Source: an uncultured Roseburia sp. (GTDB lineage: Bacteria; Bacillota; Clostridia; Lachnospirales; Lachnospiraceae). From it: DNA of 23,157 nt. A model generated the notes under the pieces. That model worked only from the letters and a program-made list of their open reading frames with translations, was not told where the DNA came from and searched no databases. Location: assembly GCA_947564765.1 (NCBI GenBank), contig CANODN010000004.1, positions 1-23,157 on the forward strand, written 5' to 3'. Below are positions 16,347-23,157 of the stretch, one piece after another (position 1 is the first letter of the stretch; every line of letters begins with the position of its first letter). The position numbers and the translations under genes are program-made.

Positions 16347-17073
16347 AATTGCACTTGTTACAGGAGCCAGCCGGGGGATCGGCGCAGCCATTGCCAAAGC
16401 GCTGGCGAAGGAAGGCGCAGCCGTTATCATCAATTACAACGGTTCAAAGGAAAAGGCACAGGCAGTGGCGGATGAAATTACGGCGGCGGGAGGAAAAGCA
16501 GAAATTTACCAATGCAGTGTCGCTGATTTTGATGCCTGCAGAGAAATGATCGAGACAATGATCAAAAAGCACGGACGCATTGACATTCTTGTAAATAACG
16601 CAGGAATTACAAGAGACGGACTTTTGATGAAAATGTCAGAAGCGGATTTTGATACCGTTCTTGACACCAATTTAAAAGGCGCATTTCACACGATCCGTCA
16701 TATGTCCCGCTGGTTTTTAAAGCAGAGAAGCGGAAAAATTATTAATATTTCTTCTGTTTCCGGTATTTTGGGCAACGCAGGACAGGCAAATTATTCCGCC
16801 AGCAAGGCAGGTGTGATCGGCCTGACAAAAAGTACGGCAAGAGAACTGGCTTCCAGAGGAATCAACGTGAATGCCATTGCGCCGGGCTTTATTGCAACAG
16901 ATATGACGGATGCTATGCCGGAGGACGCGAAGAAGAAAATGACAGAGGCAATTCCCCTTGGGCGGATCGGAAAACCGCAGGAGATTGCAGATCTGGCCGT
17001 TTTTCTGGCGTCTGACAAAGCAGATTATATAACAGGACAGGTATTTGCGGTTGATGGAGGAATGACAATTTAG
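16333..17073 (+). CDS. fabG: 3-oxoacyl-ACP reductase
   Basis: The 246-residue short-chain dehydrogenase reduces 3-ketoacyl-ACP with NADPH. TGASRGIG (10-17) binds the cofactor, NNAG (88-91) is the core motif, and Ser141, Tyr154 and Lys158 (in YSASK) form the catalytic set. PGFIATDMT and the C-terminal YITGQVFAVDGGM are typical of FabG rather than other SDRs. It overlaps the end of fabD by 14 nt and is followed by fabF after 12 nt. Confidence 0.96.
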   Translation: MLTDKIALVTGASRGIGAAIAKALAKEGAAVIINYNGSKEKAQAVADEITAAGGKAEIYQCSVADFDACREMIETMIKKHGRIDILVNNAGITRDGLLMKMSEADFDTVLDTNLKGAFHTIRHMSRWFLKQRSGKIINISSVSGILGNAGQANYSASKAGVIGLTKSTARELASRGINVNAIAPGFIATDMTDAMPEDAKKKMTEAIPLGRIGKPQEIADLAVFLASDKADYITGQVFAVDGGMTI

Positions 17074-17085
17074 AAAGGGCAAGAC

Positions 17086-18333
17086 ATGATGAAAAGAAGA
17101 GTTGTTGTAACAGGTATGGGTGCAATTACACCCATCGGACTGAATGTGGAAGAATTCTGGCAGTCTGTAAAAGAAGGCAGGATTGGATTTGCACCGATCA
17201 CCAGATTTGATACATTGGAATATAAATGTCACATTGCCGCCGAAGTCAAAGGCTTTGAGGGCAAAAATTTTATGGATTTTAAAGCGGCAAAGCGTATGGA
17301 ACTGTTTTCCCAGTATGCAGTCGCAGCGGCAAAGGAAGCATTATCGGATTCCGGAATTGATATGGAAAAAGAAGATCCTTACCGCGTGGGCTGTGCCATT
17401 GGTTCCGGCATCGGAAGCTTACAGGCTATGGAACGGGAGCATAAAAAACTGCTGGAAAAAGGACCGAACCGGGTAAATCCGCTGTTGGTTCCTATGATGA
17501 TCTGTAATATGGCGGCAGGAAACGTTTCCATTCAATTCGGATTGAAGGGAAAAAGCATCAATTCCGTAACCGCCTGCGCCACCGGGACAAATACCATCGG
17601 AGAAGCATTCCGCGCCATTCAGTACGGTGAGGCGGATGTCATGGCTGCAGGAGGAACAGAAAGCAGCATCACGCCCATCGGTATTGCAGGATTTACGGCG
17701 CTGACAGCTCTTTCTCCGGTAGATGATCCGGAGAAATGCTCTCTTCCCTTTGATAAAAACAGAAGCGGTTTTGTCATGGGTGAGGGTGCAGCCGTTGTCA
17801 TATTGGAGGAACTTACCCATGCAAAAGCAAGAGGCGCCAGGATTTATGCGGAGGTCGTTGGCTATGGATGTTCTTCGGATGCTTATCACATTACTTCTCC
17901 GGAGGAAAGCGGAGCCGGAGCTGCAAGGGCTATGACAAATGCCGTTGAAGACGCAGGGCTTAAAACAGAGGATATCTGCTATATCAATGCCCACGGTACC
18001 GGAACACATCACAATGATCTGTTTGAAACAAGGGCGATTAAGCTGGCCTTTGGCAGCCATGCGAAGAATCTGAAGATCAATTCGACGAAATCAATGATCG
18101 GTCATCTTTTAGGAGCCGCGGGAGCGATTGAATTCGTTACCTGTGTGAAAGAGCTGACGGAAGGGTATCTGCACAAAACAGTAGGTTATACGACACAGGA
18201 CGAAGAGATGGATCTGGATTATTGTAAAGAAGCAGTCACAGGGGATTTTTCATATGCGCTGAGCAATTCACTGGGCTTTGGCGGACACAATGCAAGCCTT
18301 CTTGTGGCAAAATACAGGGAAAACGAGGAATAA
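17086..18333 (+). CDS. fabF: 3-oxoacyl-ACP synthase II (elongating condensing enzyme)
   Basis: The 415-residue thiolase-fold enzyme condenses malonyl-ACP with acyl-ACP. The Cys-His-His triad is Cys164 (VTACATGTNT), His303 (NAHGTGTHHND) and His340 (SMIGHLLGAAGA), with the GFGGHNASLL loop near the end. AAAGGG (17074-17079) lies 6 nt before the first of two adjacent ATG codons (17086 and 17089); either could be used. In the streptococcal-type operon accB would follow, but here fabZ comes next with a 4-nt gap. Confidence 0.96.
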   Translation: MMKRRVVVTGMGAITPIGLNVEEFWQSVKEGRIGFAPITRFDTLEYKCHIAAEVKGFEGKNFMDFKAAKRMELFSQYAVAAAKEALSDSGIDMEKEDPYRVGCAIGSGIGSLQAMEREHKKLLEKGPNRVNPLLVPMMICNMAAGNVSIQFGLKGKSINSVTACATGTNTIGEAFRAIQYGEADVMAAGGTESSITPIGIAGFTALTALSPVDDPEKCSLPFDKNRSGFVMGEGAAVVILEELTHAKARGARIYAEVVGYGCSSDAYHITSPEESGAGAARAMTNAVEDAGLKTEDICYINAHGTGTHHNDLFETRAIKLAFGSHAKNLKINSTKSMIGHLLGAAGAIEFVTCVKELTEGYLHKTVGYTTQDEEMDLDYCKEAVTGDFSYALSNSLGFGGHNASLLVAKYRENEE

Positions 18334-18337
18334 GATT

Positions 18338-18775
18338 ATGTCATTATTAAATACCAGACAGATTATGGAGATCATTCCCCACAGACAGCCCTTTCTTTTG
18401 ATTGATACGATTGAGGAGCTGGAACCGGGCGTAAAAGCAGTGGGGAGAAAATGTGTCAGCTATAACGAACCGTATTTTGCAGGGCACTTTCCCGGAGAGC
18501 CTGTTATGCCGGGAGTACTCATCATAGAGGCTATGGCCCAGGCCGGCGCAGCTGCAATTTTAAGCAAGCCGGAAAATAAAGGAAAAACGGCATATTTTGC
18601 AGGCATCAATCATGCAAAATTCAAACAGAAGGTCCTGCCCGGTGATGTATTGACACTGGAGCTTGAGATTATTAAGGAAAAAGGTCCCATAGGAATCGGA
18701 AGAGGAACTGCAAGGGTAGATGGAAAAATTGCAGCATCTGCAGAATTGACATTTGCAATTGGAAATGGGGAATAA
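18338..18775 (+). CDS. fabZ: 3-hydroxyacyl-ACP dehydratase
   Basis: The 145-residue hot-dog-fold enzyme removes water from 3-hydroxyacyl-ACP. IIPHRQPFLLID (12-23) and YFAGHFPGEPVMPGVLIIEAM are diagnostic, with catalytic His50 and Glu64. ATG 18338 is chosen, with GAGGAA just upstream inside the end of fabF; a longer in-frame extension to 18278 would overlap fabF by 56 nt and is not conserved in the family. It is the only dehydratase gene in the operon and no fabM or fabA is visible, so the source of unsaturated chains lies elsewhere or in this enzyme. Confidence 0.95.
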   Translation: MSLLNTRQIMEIIPHRQPFLLIDTIEELEPGVKAVGRKCVSYNEPYFAGHFPGEPVMPGVLIIEAMAQAGAAAILSKPENKGKTAYFAGINHAKFKQKVLPGDVLTLELEIIKEKGPIGIGRGTARVDGKIAASAELTFAIGNGE

Positions 18776-18777
18776 AA

Positions 18778-20469
18778 ATGGCAGCTATTTTAAGAAAAAA
18801 GAAATTTATCAAACTGCAAAAACAGCAGGAAGCCGGGGATGTAATTGTATGTCCCGCATGTAAAAAAGAACTGAATAAGCTGGAAGTGATTATCAATAAA
18901 TATGTCTGCTATGAATGCGGCAGCTATTTTCGGGTGCGTACCACAAACCGGATCAAAATGGTGGCGGATAAAGAAAGCTTTACGCCATGGTTTGAGGAAA
19001 TGGAATTTCAAAATCCCCTGGATTTTCCGGAATACGATGAGAAAATCAAGGCGGCTCAGGAGAAAACAGGTCTGTCAGAAGGCGTTACCGTAGGCGAGGC
19101 CAAAATCTATGGGGAATCTGTTGTGCTGGGTGTATGCGATTCCAGATTTCTTATGGGAAGCATGGGACATATCGTCGGGGAGAAGATTGCGTCTGCCGTG
19201 GAAAAAGCCACAGAGCGCAGACTGCCGGTGATTTTGTTCTGCTGCTCCGGCGGAGCGAGAATGCAGGAGGGCATTATTTCCTTAATGCAGATGGCAAAGA
19301 CCTCTGCAGCCCTGAAAAAGCATTCCGATGCCGGACTTTTGTATATTCCTGTTCTGACGGACCCAACCACAGGCGGCGTGACGGCAAGCTTTGCCATGTT
19401 AGGAGACGTCATTCTGGCGGAGCCCGGAGCGTTAATTGGCTTTGCAGGTCCAAGGGTGATTGAGCAGACCATAGGACAGAAGCTTCCGGAAGGATTTCAG
19501 AGGGCGGAATTTCAGCTGGAGCATGGGTTTGTAGATGCGATTGTAGAACGAAAAGACTTAAAGAAAACCCTCTACAAGCTGTTAAAGCTGAATCAGGTTC
19601 GGACGGGGTATGATCATTTTGAACCGTACAAGGACTTTACGTATCAGACCAGCGAGCTTATGAAGGAACGGAATGCCAAAAGCAAAAGCTTAAGTGCCTG
19701 GGAAAAGGTGCAGGCGGTAAGAAATACAAAACGTCTGGCCTGCGTGGATTATATGGAGCAGATTTTTGATGATTTTACAGAGCTGCACGGCGACCGTTAT
19801 TACAGAGACGATCCCGCAATTGTAGGGGGAATTGCCAGTCTGGATGGACAGCCGGTCACTGTGATCGGCGTACACAAGGGAAAAGATTTAAAAGACTGCA
19901 TGAAGCATAATTACGGCATGCCTTCTCCGGAAGGATACCGCAAAGCGCTGCGTCTGATGAAGCAGGCAGAGAAATTCAACCGGCCGATTATTACCTTTGT
20001 CAATACTTCCGGAGCCTTCTGCGGCATGGAAGCAGAAGAGGGCGGACAGGGAGAAGCGATTGCCAGAAATCTCTATGAGATGTCCGGCATGAAGGTACCG
20101 ATTCTTTGTCTGATGATCGGAGAGGGCGGAAGCGGCGGAGCACTGGCTCTGGCCGTGGGAAATGAAGTCTGGATGATGGAAAACGCCACATATTCCATTC
20201 TTTCTCCGGAGGGCTTTGCGTCTATCTTGTGGAAGGATAAAAAGCGTGCCAAAGAAGCCGCCGGGGTTATGAAGATTACGGCAAAGGATTTATACGATCT
20301 GAAGGTGGTAGAGAAGATGATTCCGGAATTCGGCGGAGCAGACGAGAAAGCCCTGCAGGATATTTCTATGTTTATGAAGTTTCATATGAAGAAGTTTCTG
20401 GAGAAATACAGCAGGCTAAGCAAGGATGAGCTGGCAGAAAACCGTTATCAGAGATTCCGCAGATTTTAA
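18778..20469 (+). CDS. accDA: Fused acetyl-CoA carboxylase carboxyltransferase, beta-alpha (AccD-AccA)
   Basis: The 563-residue protein joins both carboxyltransferase halves, which move carboxyl from carboxybiotin to acetyl-CoA to make malonyl-CoA. The AccD part (about 1-275) has the zinc ribbon Cys25, Cys28, Cys44, Cys47, and CSGGARMQEG and PTTGGVTASFAMLGD. The AccA part (about 306-563) has FTELHGDRYYRDDPAIVGGI, NTSGAFCGMEAEEGGQGEAIA and GEGGSGGALALA. A linker of about 30 residues lies between them, with no stop or frameshift. It starts 2 nt after fabZ. Separate genes are usual in model bacteria; fused forms occur in some Clostridia. accB and accC, which supply carboxybiotin, are not in the window. 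Confidence 0.95.
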   Translation: MAAILRKKKFIKLQKQQEAGDVIVCPACKKELNKLEVIINKYVCYECGSYFRVRTTNRIKMVADKESFTPWFEEMEFQNPLDFPEYDEKIKAAQEKTGLSEGVTVGEAKIYGESVVLGVCDSRFLMGSMGHIVGEKIASAVEKATERRLPVILFCCSGGARMQEGIISLMQMAKTSAALKKHSDAGLLYIPVLTDPTTGGVTASFAMLGDVILAEPGALIGFAGPRVIEQTIGQKLPEGFQRAEFQLEHGFVDAIVERKDLKKTLYKLLKLNQVRTGYDHFEPYKDFTYQTSELMKERNAKSKSLSAWEKVQAVRNTKRLACVDYMEQIFDDFTELHGDRYYRDDPAIVGGIASLDGQPVTVIGVHKGKDLKDCMKHNYGMPSPEGYRKALRLMKQAEKFNRPIITFVNTSGAFCGMEAEEGGQGEAIARNLYEMSGMKVPILCLMIGEGGSGGALALAVGNEVWMMENATYSILSPEGFASILWKDKKRAKEAAGVMKITAKDLYDLKVVEKMIPEFGGADEKALQDISMFMKFHMKKFLEKYSRLSKDELAENRYQRFRRF

Positions 20470-20496
20470 GATATCATGCGTTCGGAGGAAAAATAG

Positions 20497-21462
20497 ATGA
20501 AAACCAGAATATGCGGTACAGGAAGTGCCCTGCCGGAAAAAAGAGTAACCAATGACGATCTGAGCCGGTTTCTTGAGACCTCGGATGAATGGATCAAAAG
20601 CCGGACCGGGATTGGCGCCAGACATCTTGCCGTAGAGGAGACGCTGACAGGACTGACGGCCAGGGCCGCCGAAAGTGCGCTGCAGGAGGCGGGGGTAAAA
20701 CCGGAGGAGCTGGATTTGATTTTGTCGGCTACGCTTTCGGCCGATCATATACTGCCTTCCCTTTCCTGCGAGCTGCAGCGGGAGCTTGGAGCAGTCAATG
20801 CGGCGGCATTTGATCTCAACGCCGCCTGCTCCGGATTCTTGTTTGCACTGCAGACGGCGGACGCTTATATCAAAAGCGGACAATATCAGACCATCCTGGT
20901 GACAGGCGGAGAGATTTTATCCAGACTTATGGACTGGAATGACCGTTCTACCTGCGTCTTATTTGGAGACGGCGCCGGCGCAGTTGTGGTAAAAGCAGAT
21001 GAAACATACGGCATTCTTGGCAGCGTACAGGGAACGGACGGTGTCAAAGGCGACGTGCTTTCCTGTGAAAACCGTAAAAATCAGAATCCCTATATTGCAG
21101 GTACAAAAGACAGCGCCTATGTGTCTATGAACGGACAGGAGGTCTATAAATTTGCGGTACGCACGGTTCCGGGAGCAATCCATGCAGCTGTGGAAAAAGC
21201 AGGACTTACCATAGAGGACATCGATTGGTTTTTACTGCATCAGGCAAACATCCGCATCATTGAGGCCGTATCCAAAAGACTGCATGTTCCCATGGATCAA
21301 TTCCCCACAAATTTACAGGAATGTGGTAATATATCTGCAGGAAGTGTGCCGATCCTTCTGCATCATGTCAATGAGCGCGGCATGCTGCACAAAGGAGATA
21401 AGATTGTACTTGCCGGATTCGGCGCAGGATTAAGCTGGGGAGCGTCTGTGCTGACGTGGTAA
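20497..21462 (+). CDS. fabH: 3-oxoacyl-ACP synthase III (initiating condensing enzyme)
   Basis: The 321-residue thiolase-fold enzyme starts chains by joining an acyl-CoA primer to malonyl-ACP. Catalytic residues are Cys111 (NAACSGFLFA), His248 (LLHQANIRI) and Asn278 (ECGNISAGSVP); the last motif is more often GNTSAAS. TSDEWIKSRTGI near the N-terminus is typical. It has its own strong GGAGG (20484-20488), 8 nt before ATG, after a 27-nt gap. In streptococci fabH lies at the front of the operon beside fabT; here both sit at the rear. Confidence 0.95.
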   Translation: MKTRICGTGSALPEKRVTNDDLSRFLETSDEWIKSRTGIGARHLAVEETLTGLTARAAESALQEAGVKPEELDLILSATLSADHILPSLSCELQRELGAVNAAAFDLNAACSGFLFALQTADAYIKSGQYQTILVTGGEILSRLMDWNDRSTCVLFGDGAGAVVVKADETYGILGSVQGTDGVKGDVLSCENRKNQNPYIAGTKDSAYVSMNGQEVYKFAVRTVPGAIHAAVEKAGLTIEDIDWFLLHQANIRIIEAVSKRLHVPMDQFPTNLQECGNISAGSVPILLHHVNERGMLHKGDKIVLAGFGAGLSWGASVLTW

Positions 21463-21482
21463 CAGGCTTGTTGGAGGAAAAC

Positions 21483-21947
21483 ATGGATACAAAAAAGAAA
21501 CCGGACCCGGATGAAGTGTTAAATGAGCTTCTGGTGAAGCTGTTTAAAAGCATTGTGGAAATCGAAGAAAAATATCTGATTACGCCGGAGTTTAAAGATA
21601 TCAGCGTCAATGATATGCATATTATTGAGGCCATCGGATTACAAGAACCAAAAAGCATGTCTGCGGTAGCAAGGCTGATGTCTGTGACAACCGGAACACT
21701 GACCAAGCTCATGGACGCGCTTTCAGACAAAGCGTATGTCATACGGGAACGGGGGAAAAAAGACAAACGCGTGGTATTTGTATCTTTGACGGAAAAAGGC
21801 AGAAAAGCTTATGCACACCATGAGACCTTTCATCGGGATATGATTGCAAAAATCAAGGACGGAATCAACGAGCAGGAGACGACGATATTGATTTATACGC
21901 TGGCGAAGATGAACGATTATTTTAATCGGATTTATAAAGGGGAGTAA
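21483..21947 (+). CDS. fabT: MarR-family regulator, probable FabT-type repressor of the fatty-acid operon
   Basis: The 154-residue winged-helix dimer-type protein shows the MarR core at about 44-108: NDMHIIEAIG, MSAVARLMSVTTGTLTKLMDAL (helix-turn-helix) and RERGKKDKRVVFVSLTEKG (wing). ATG 21483 follows GGAGG (21473-21477) by 5 nt; a longer in-frame GTG at 21456 lies inside fabH and has no ribosome site. Its position as last gene of the operon, plus a FabT-pattern palindrome at the operon promoter, makes it the likely autorepressor; in streptococci FabT binds such boxes with acyl-ACP as corepressor. The name is inferred from context and family, and direct binding is not shown. Confidence 0.82.
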   Translation: MDTKKKPDPDEVLNELLVKLFKSIVEIEEKYLITPEFKDISVNDMHIIEAIGLQEPKSMSAVARLMSVTTGTLTKLMDALSDKAYVIRERGKKDKRVVFVSLTEKGRKAYAHHETFHRDMIAKIKDGINEQETTILIYTLAKMNDYFNRIYKGE

Positions 21948-22019
21948 GAATCAGTGAAAGAAAGACATCAAGAAGACAGGACTGAAAGTGAAATAGCAGT
22001 AATCAATGAGATATAAAAC

Positions 22020-22057
22020 AAAGCGGCGGCATATCGAAAATGCTGCCGCTTTATTTT
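22020..22057 (+). terminator. Terminator of the fatty-acid synthesis operon
   Basis: AAAGCGGCGGCAT (22020-22032) and ATGCTGCCGCTTT (22040-22052) form a 13-bp stem with one G-T pair, a 7-nt loop and a following ATTTT. It is 72 nt past the regulator stop codon. Confidence 0.9.
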
Positions 22058-22063
22058 AGCTAT

Positions 22064-22087
22064 TTTGTATCAACGTTTGTATCAACG
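22064..22087 (+). repeat. 12-bp tandem direct repeat upstream of the last promoter
   Basis: TTTGTATCAACG occurs twice with no gap (22064-22075 and 22076-22087). It ends 23 nt before the candidate -35, a usual place for an activator. Confidence 0.75.
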
Positions 22088-22110
22088 GAAGAACTTTTTT
22101 AGTGATTAAA

Positions 22111-22139
22111 TTGACAACAAGAGGAAAAGAAAGTAATAT
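22111..22139 (+). promoter_or_regulatory. Candidate promoter of the terminal glycosidase gene
   Basis: A perfect TTGACA (22111-22116), a 17-bp spacer and TAATAT (22134-22139, 4/6). The ~110-nt leader to the start codon holds an inverted repeat (22157-22183) and a purine-rich stretch (about 22195-22252) with a repeated ATGAAAAGAA. The 305 nt between the regulator gene and the next gene thus hold a terminator, a tandem repeat, this promoter and the leader. No other gene is clear in it. Confidence 0.55.
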
Positions 22140-22156
22140 ATTATACAAGGCGAATG

Positions 22157-22183
22157 ATTTTGCAAAGTGTTTTTGTGCAAAAT
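22157..22183. repeat. Inverted repeat in the leader of the terminal gene
   Basis: ATTTTGCA (22157-22164) and TGCAAAAT (22176-22183), 8-bp perfect arms with an 11-nt loop. Allowing one bulged base lengthens it to about 11 pairs. It is AT-rich and not followed by a T-run, so it is not a terminator. It could be an operator or a leader hairpin. Confidence 0.5.
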
Positions 22184-22252
22184 TCATAAGCGATTGAGAA
22201 ATGGAATGAAAAGAAATGAAATGAAAAGAAAAAGAAGAGGAGGAAAAGGAAA

Positions 22253-23157
22253 TTGAAACAAAAGTTGGGTAAACAGATATGGAAACGCATTTTAAGTGCG
22301 GGCCTAGCATTGGCTGTTGTGTTTACGGCGCTGTCACTGCAGTTTATACCGGTGCAGGCCGCAGAAACAGACGAAGTAATTACTTTAAAGTGCAGTACGA
22401 CGGATTCGGCGCAGTTGAATTATTTTAAGTATACGGCTTATGGTGACAAGTCGTGGACATTGAATGCCGATGAATCGTACATTGATTTGGGGGCGTCGGA
22501 TGAGCGGGCAGAAGAATGTTATTTTGAAATCTATTTCAGAGGAAATGCAATTAAAGTATCTGCTGCAAAAGGTCCTGCTCACGGCAAGGTGAAATATACG
22601 ATAGATGGCGGACATGAGCAAATTGTGGATTTGTACAGCAGCGGTCGTCAGGAAAGCGTTGTATATGAGGTGAGCGGACTGACAGAAGGCGATCACGTAT
22701 TAAAAGCGGTTACACAGACGACGAAGAGCGGCAGTAAGATTGTAAATCAGGTGACAAGTGCAGAAATTACGCATAAGCCATACAAAGGCGGTACGCCGAA
22801 CCTTGGAGGAACGATTGTGGATACAGATACACAGTATACACAGGATCGTTACGGCGAGATTGCGGCGAAGAATGTATCTTCCGGCAGACTGGCAGCGTGG
22901 AAGAATGATAAAGCCACAGGAGAACTTGTATTGTTTTCCAAAGACTGCAGCCTTGACGATGTTTCAATTCAGGCAAGCGCTCTTACCTGCGGCAATGATA
23001 CTATTTCTGCGGAACATGTAAAAACGACATTTATTAAATCAGCAAAAGCATATAACGGCGTATATCTGGGATATGGGGACCCAGACCGTGTCATTCCTGC
23101 AGAAACCGGGTCAAACAGAAGTGAAACTTCCGATATTTTGTACCAGGAAGGCGGTTC
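22253..23157 (+). CDS. N-terminal part of a secreted carbohydrate-active protein, GH123/DUF4091-like (3' end outside window)
   Basis: Starting at TTG with AGGAGG (22238-22243) 9 nt upstream, the frame runs off the right edge after 301 codons. A basic N-terminus and hydrophobic core (about residues 13-35) end in PVQA-AETDE, a clear signal peptide for export. Residues about 45-175 form a beta-rich, Ig- or jelly-roll-like accessory module (YFEIYFRGNAIKV, VKYTIDGG, TEGDHVLKAV), similar in pattern to a module of the GH29-like protein at the left edge. Residues about 190-301 (RYGEIAAKNVSSGRLAAW, NDTISAEHVKTTFI) resemble the N-terminal beta domain of GH123/DUF4091 glycosidases. The catalytic domain lies outside, so the class is a guess from pattern. 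No other in-frame start is possible, since a stop lies at 22217. Confidence 0.6.
   Translation, partial: MKQKLGKQIWKRILSAGLALAVVFTALSLQFIPVQAAETDEVITLKCSTTDSAQLNYFKYTAYGDKSWTLNADESYIDLGASDERAEECYFEIYFRGNAIKVSAAKGPAHGKVKYTIDGGHEQIVDLYSSGRQESVVYEVSGLTEGDHVLKAVTQTTKSGSKIVNQVTSAEITHKPYKGGTPNLGGTIVDTDTQYTQDRYGEIAAKNVSSGRLAAWKNDKATGELVLFSKDCSLDDVSIQASALTCGNDTISAEHVKTTFIKSAKAYNGVYLGYGDPDRVIPAETGSNRSETSDILYQEGG

Noticed and set aside
18278..18337. N-terminal extension of FabZ inside fabF
   Set aside because: The family N-terminus matches the start at 18338, and the extension would overlap fabF by 56 nt.
21954..22016. A 20-codon ORF starting GTG after the regulator gene, with GGAG 9 nt upstream
   Set aside because: The GGAG is the end of the regulator's own coding sequence, and the peptide has no recognisable features. 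Too short to support without homologues.

Overview
The window looks like a chromosomal segment of a Gram-positive, anaerobic gut Clostridium relative, most likely of the Lachnospiraceae. This rests on four things: strong AGGAGG-type ribosome sites with frequent TTG starts, a DUF4317 protein, a FabK/FabT-type fatty-acid operon with fused accD-accA, and secreted glycosidases carrying FIVAR-like and lysine-rich fibronectin-III-like tails. No genus can be named from the sequence alone. There are no rRNA or tRNA genes, CRISPR arrays, insertion sequences or phage genes that I can see.

Left part (1-9310): the 3' end of a secreted protein that is probably a GH29 alpha-L-fucosidase, then a class A penicillin-binding protein, then a glcK (ROK glucokinase) - GH95 alpha-L-fucosidase pair. 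The pair is read from a near-consensus promoter whose -10 lies inside a palindrome. A long terminator closes the block. Middle part (9328-13966): a DUF4317 gene on the minus strand, diverging from a plus-strand group made of a lipoprotein, a two-domain polyphosphate:AMP phosphotransferase and a ThiT-type ECF thiamine substrate-binding subunit. A small minus-strand gene for a 64-residue protein converges on thiT across a shared two-way terminator.

Right-centre part (14080-22057): one polar fatty-acid synthesis operon, acpP-fabK-fabD-fabG-fabF-fabZ-accDA-fabH-marR(fabT-like). It starts at a TTGACA/17/TATACT promoter that runs into a 53-bp near-perfect palindrome. That palindrome can be read as three FabT-type boxes at an exact 16-bp period. 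The last gene of the operon encodes a MarR-family protein, the expected reader of those boxes, so the operon looks like a closed autoregulatory loop. The biotin carboxylase and biotin carrier genes (accC, accB), usual in the matching streptococcal operon, are absent here.

Right end (22058-23157): a 195-nt regulatory leader with a 12-bp tandem repeat, a candidate promoter and a purine-rich ribosome-site region. It leads into the 5' end of another secreted carbohydrate-active protein, probably with a GH123/DUF4091-like domain. The window therefore holds host-glycan (fucose/mucin-type) degrading exoenzymes at both ends, with cell-wall, lipid and cofactor housekeeping genes between them.
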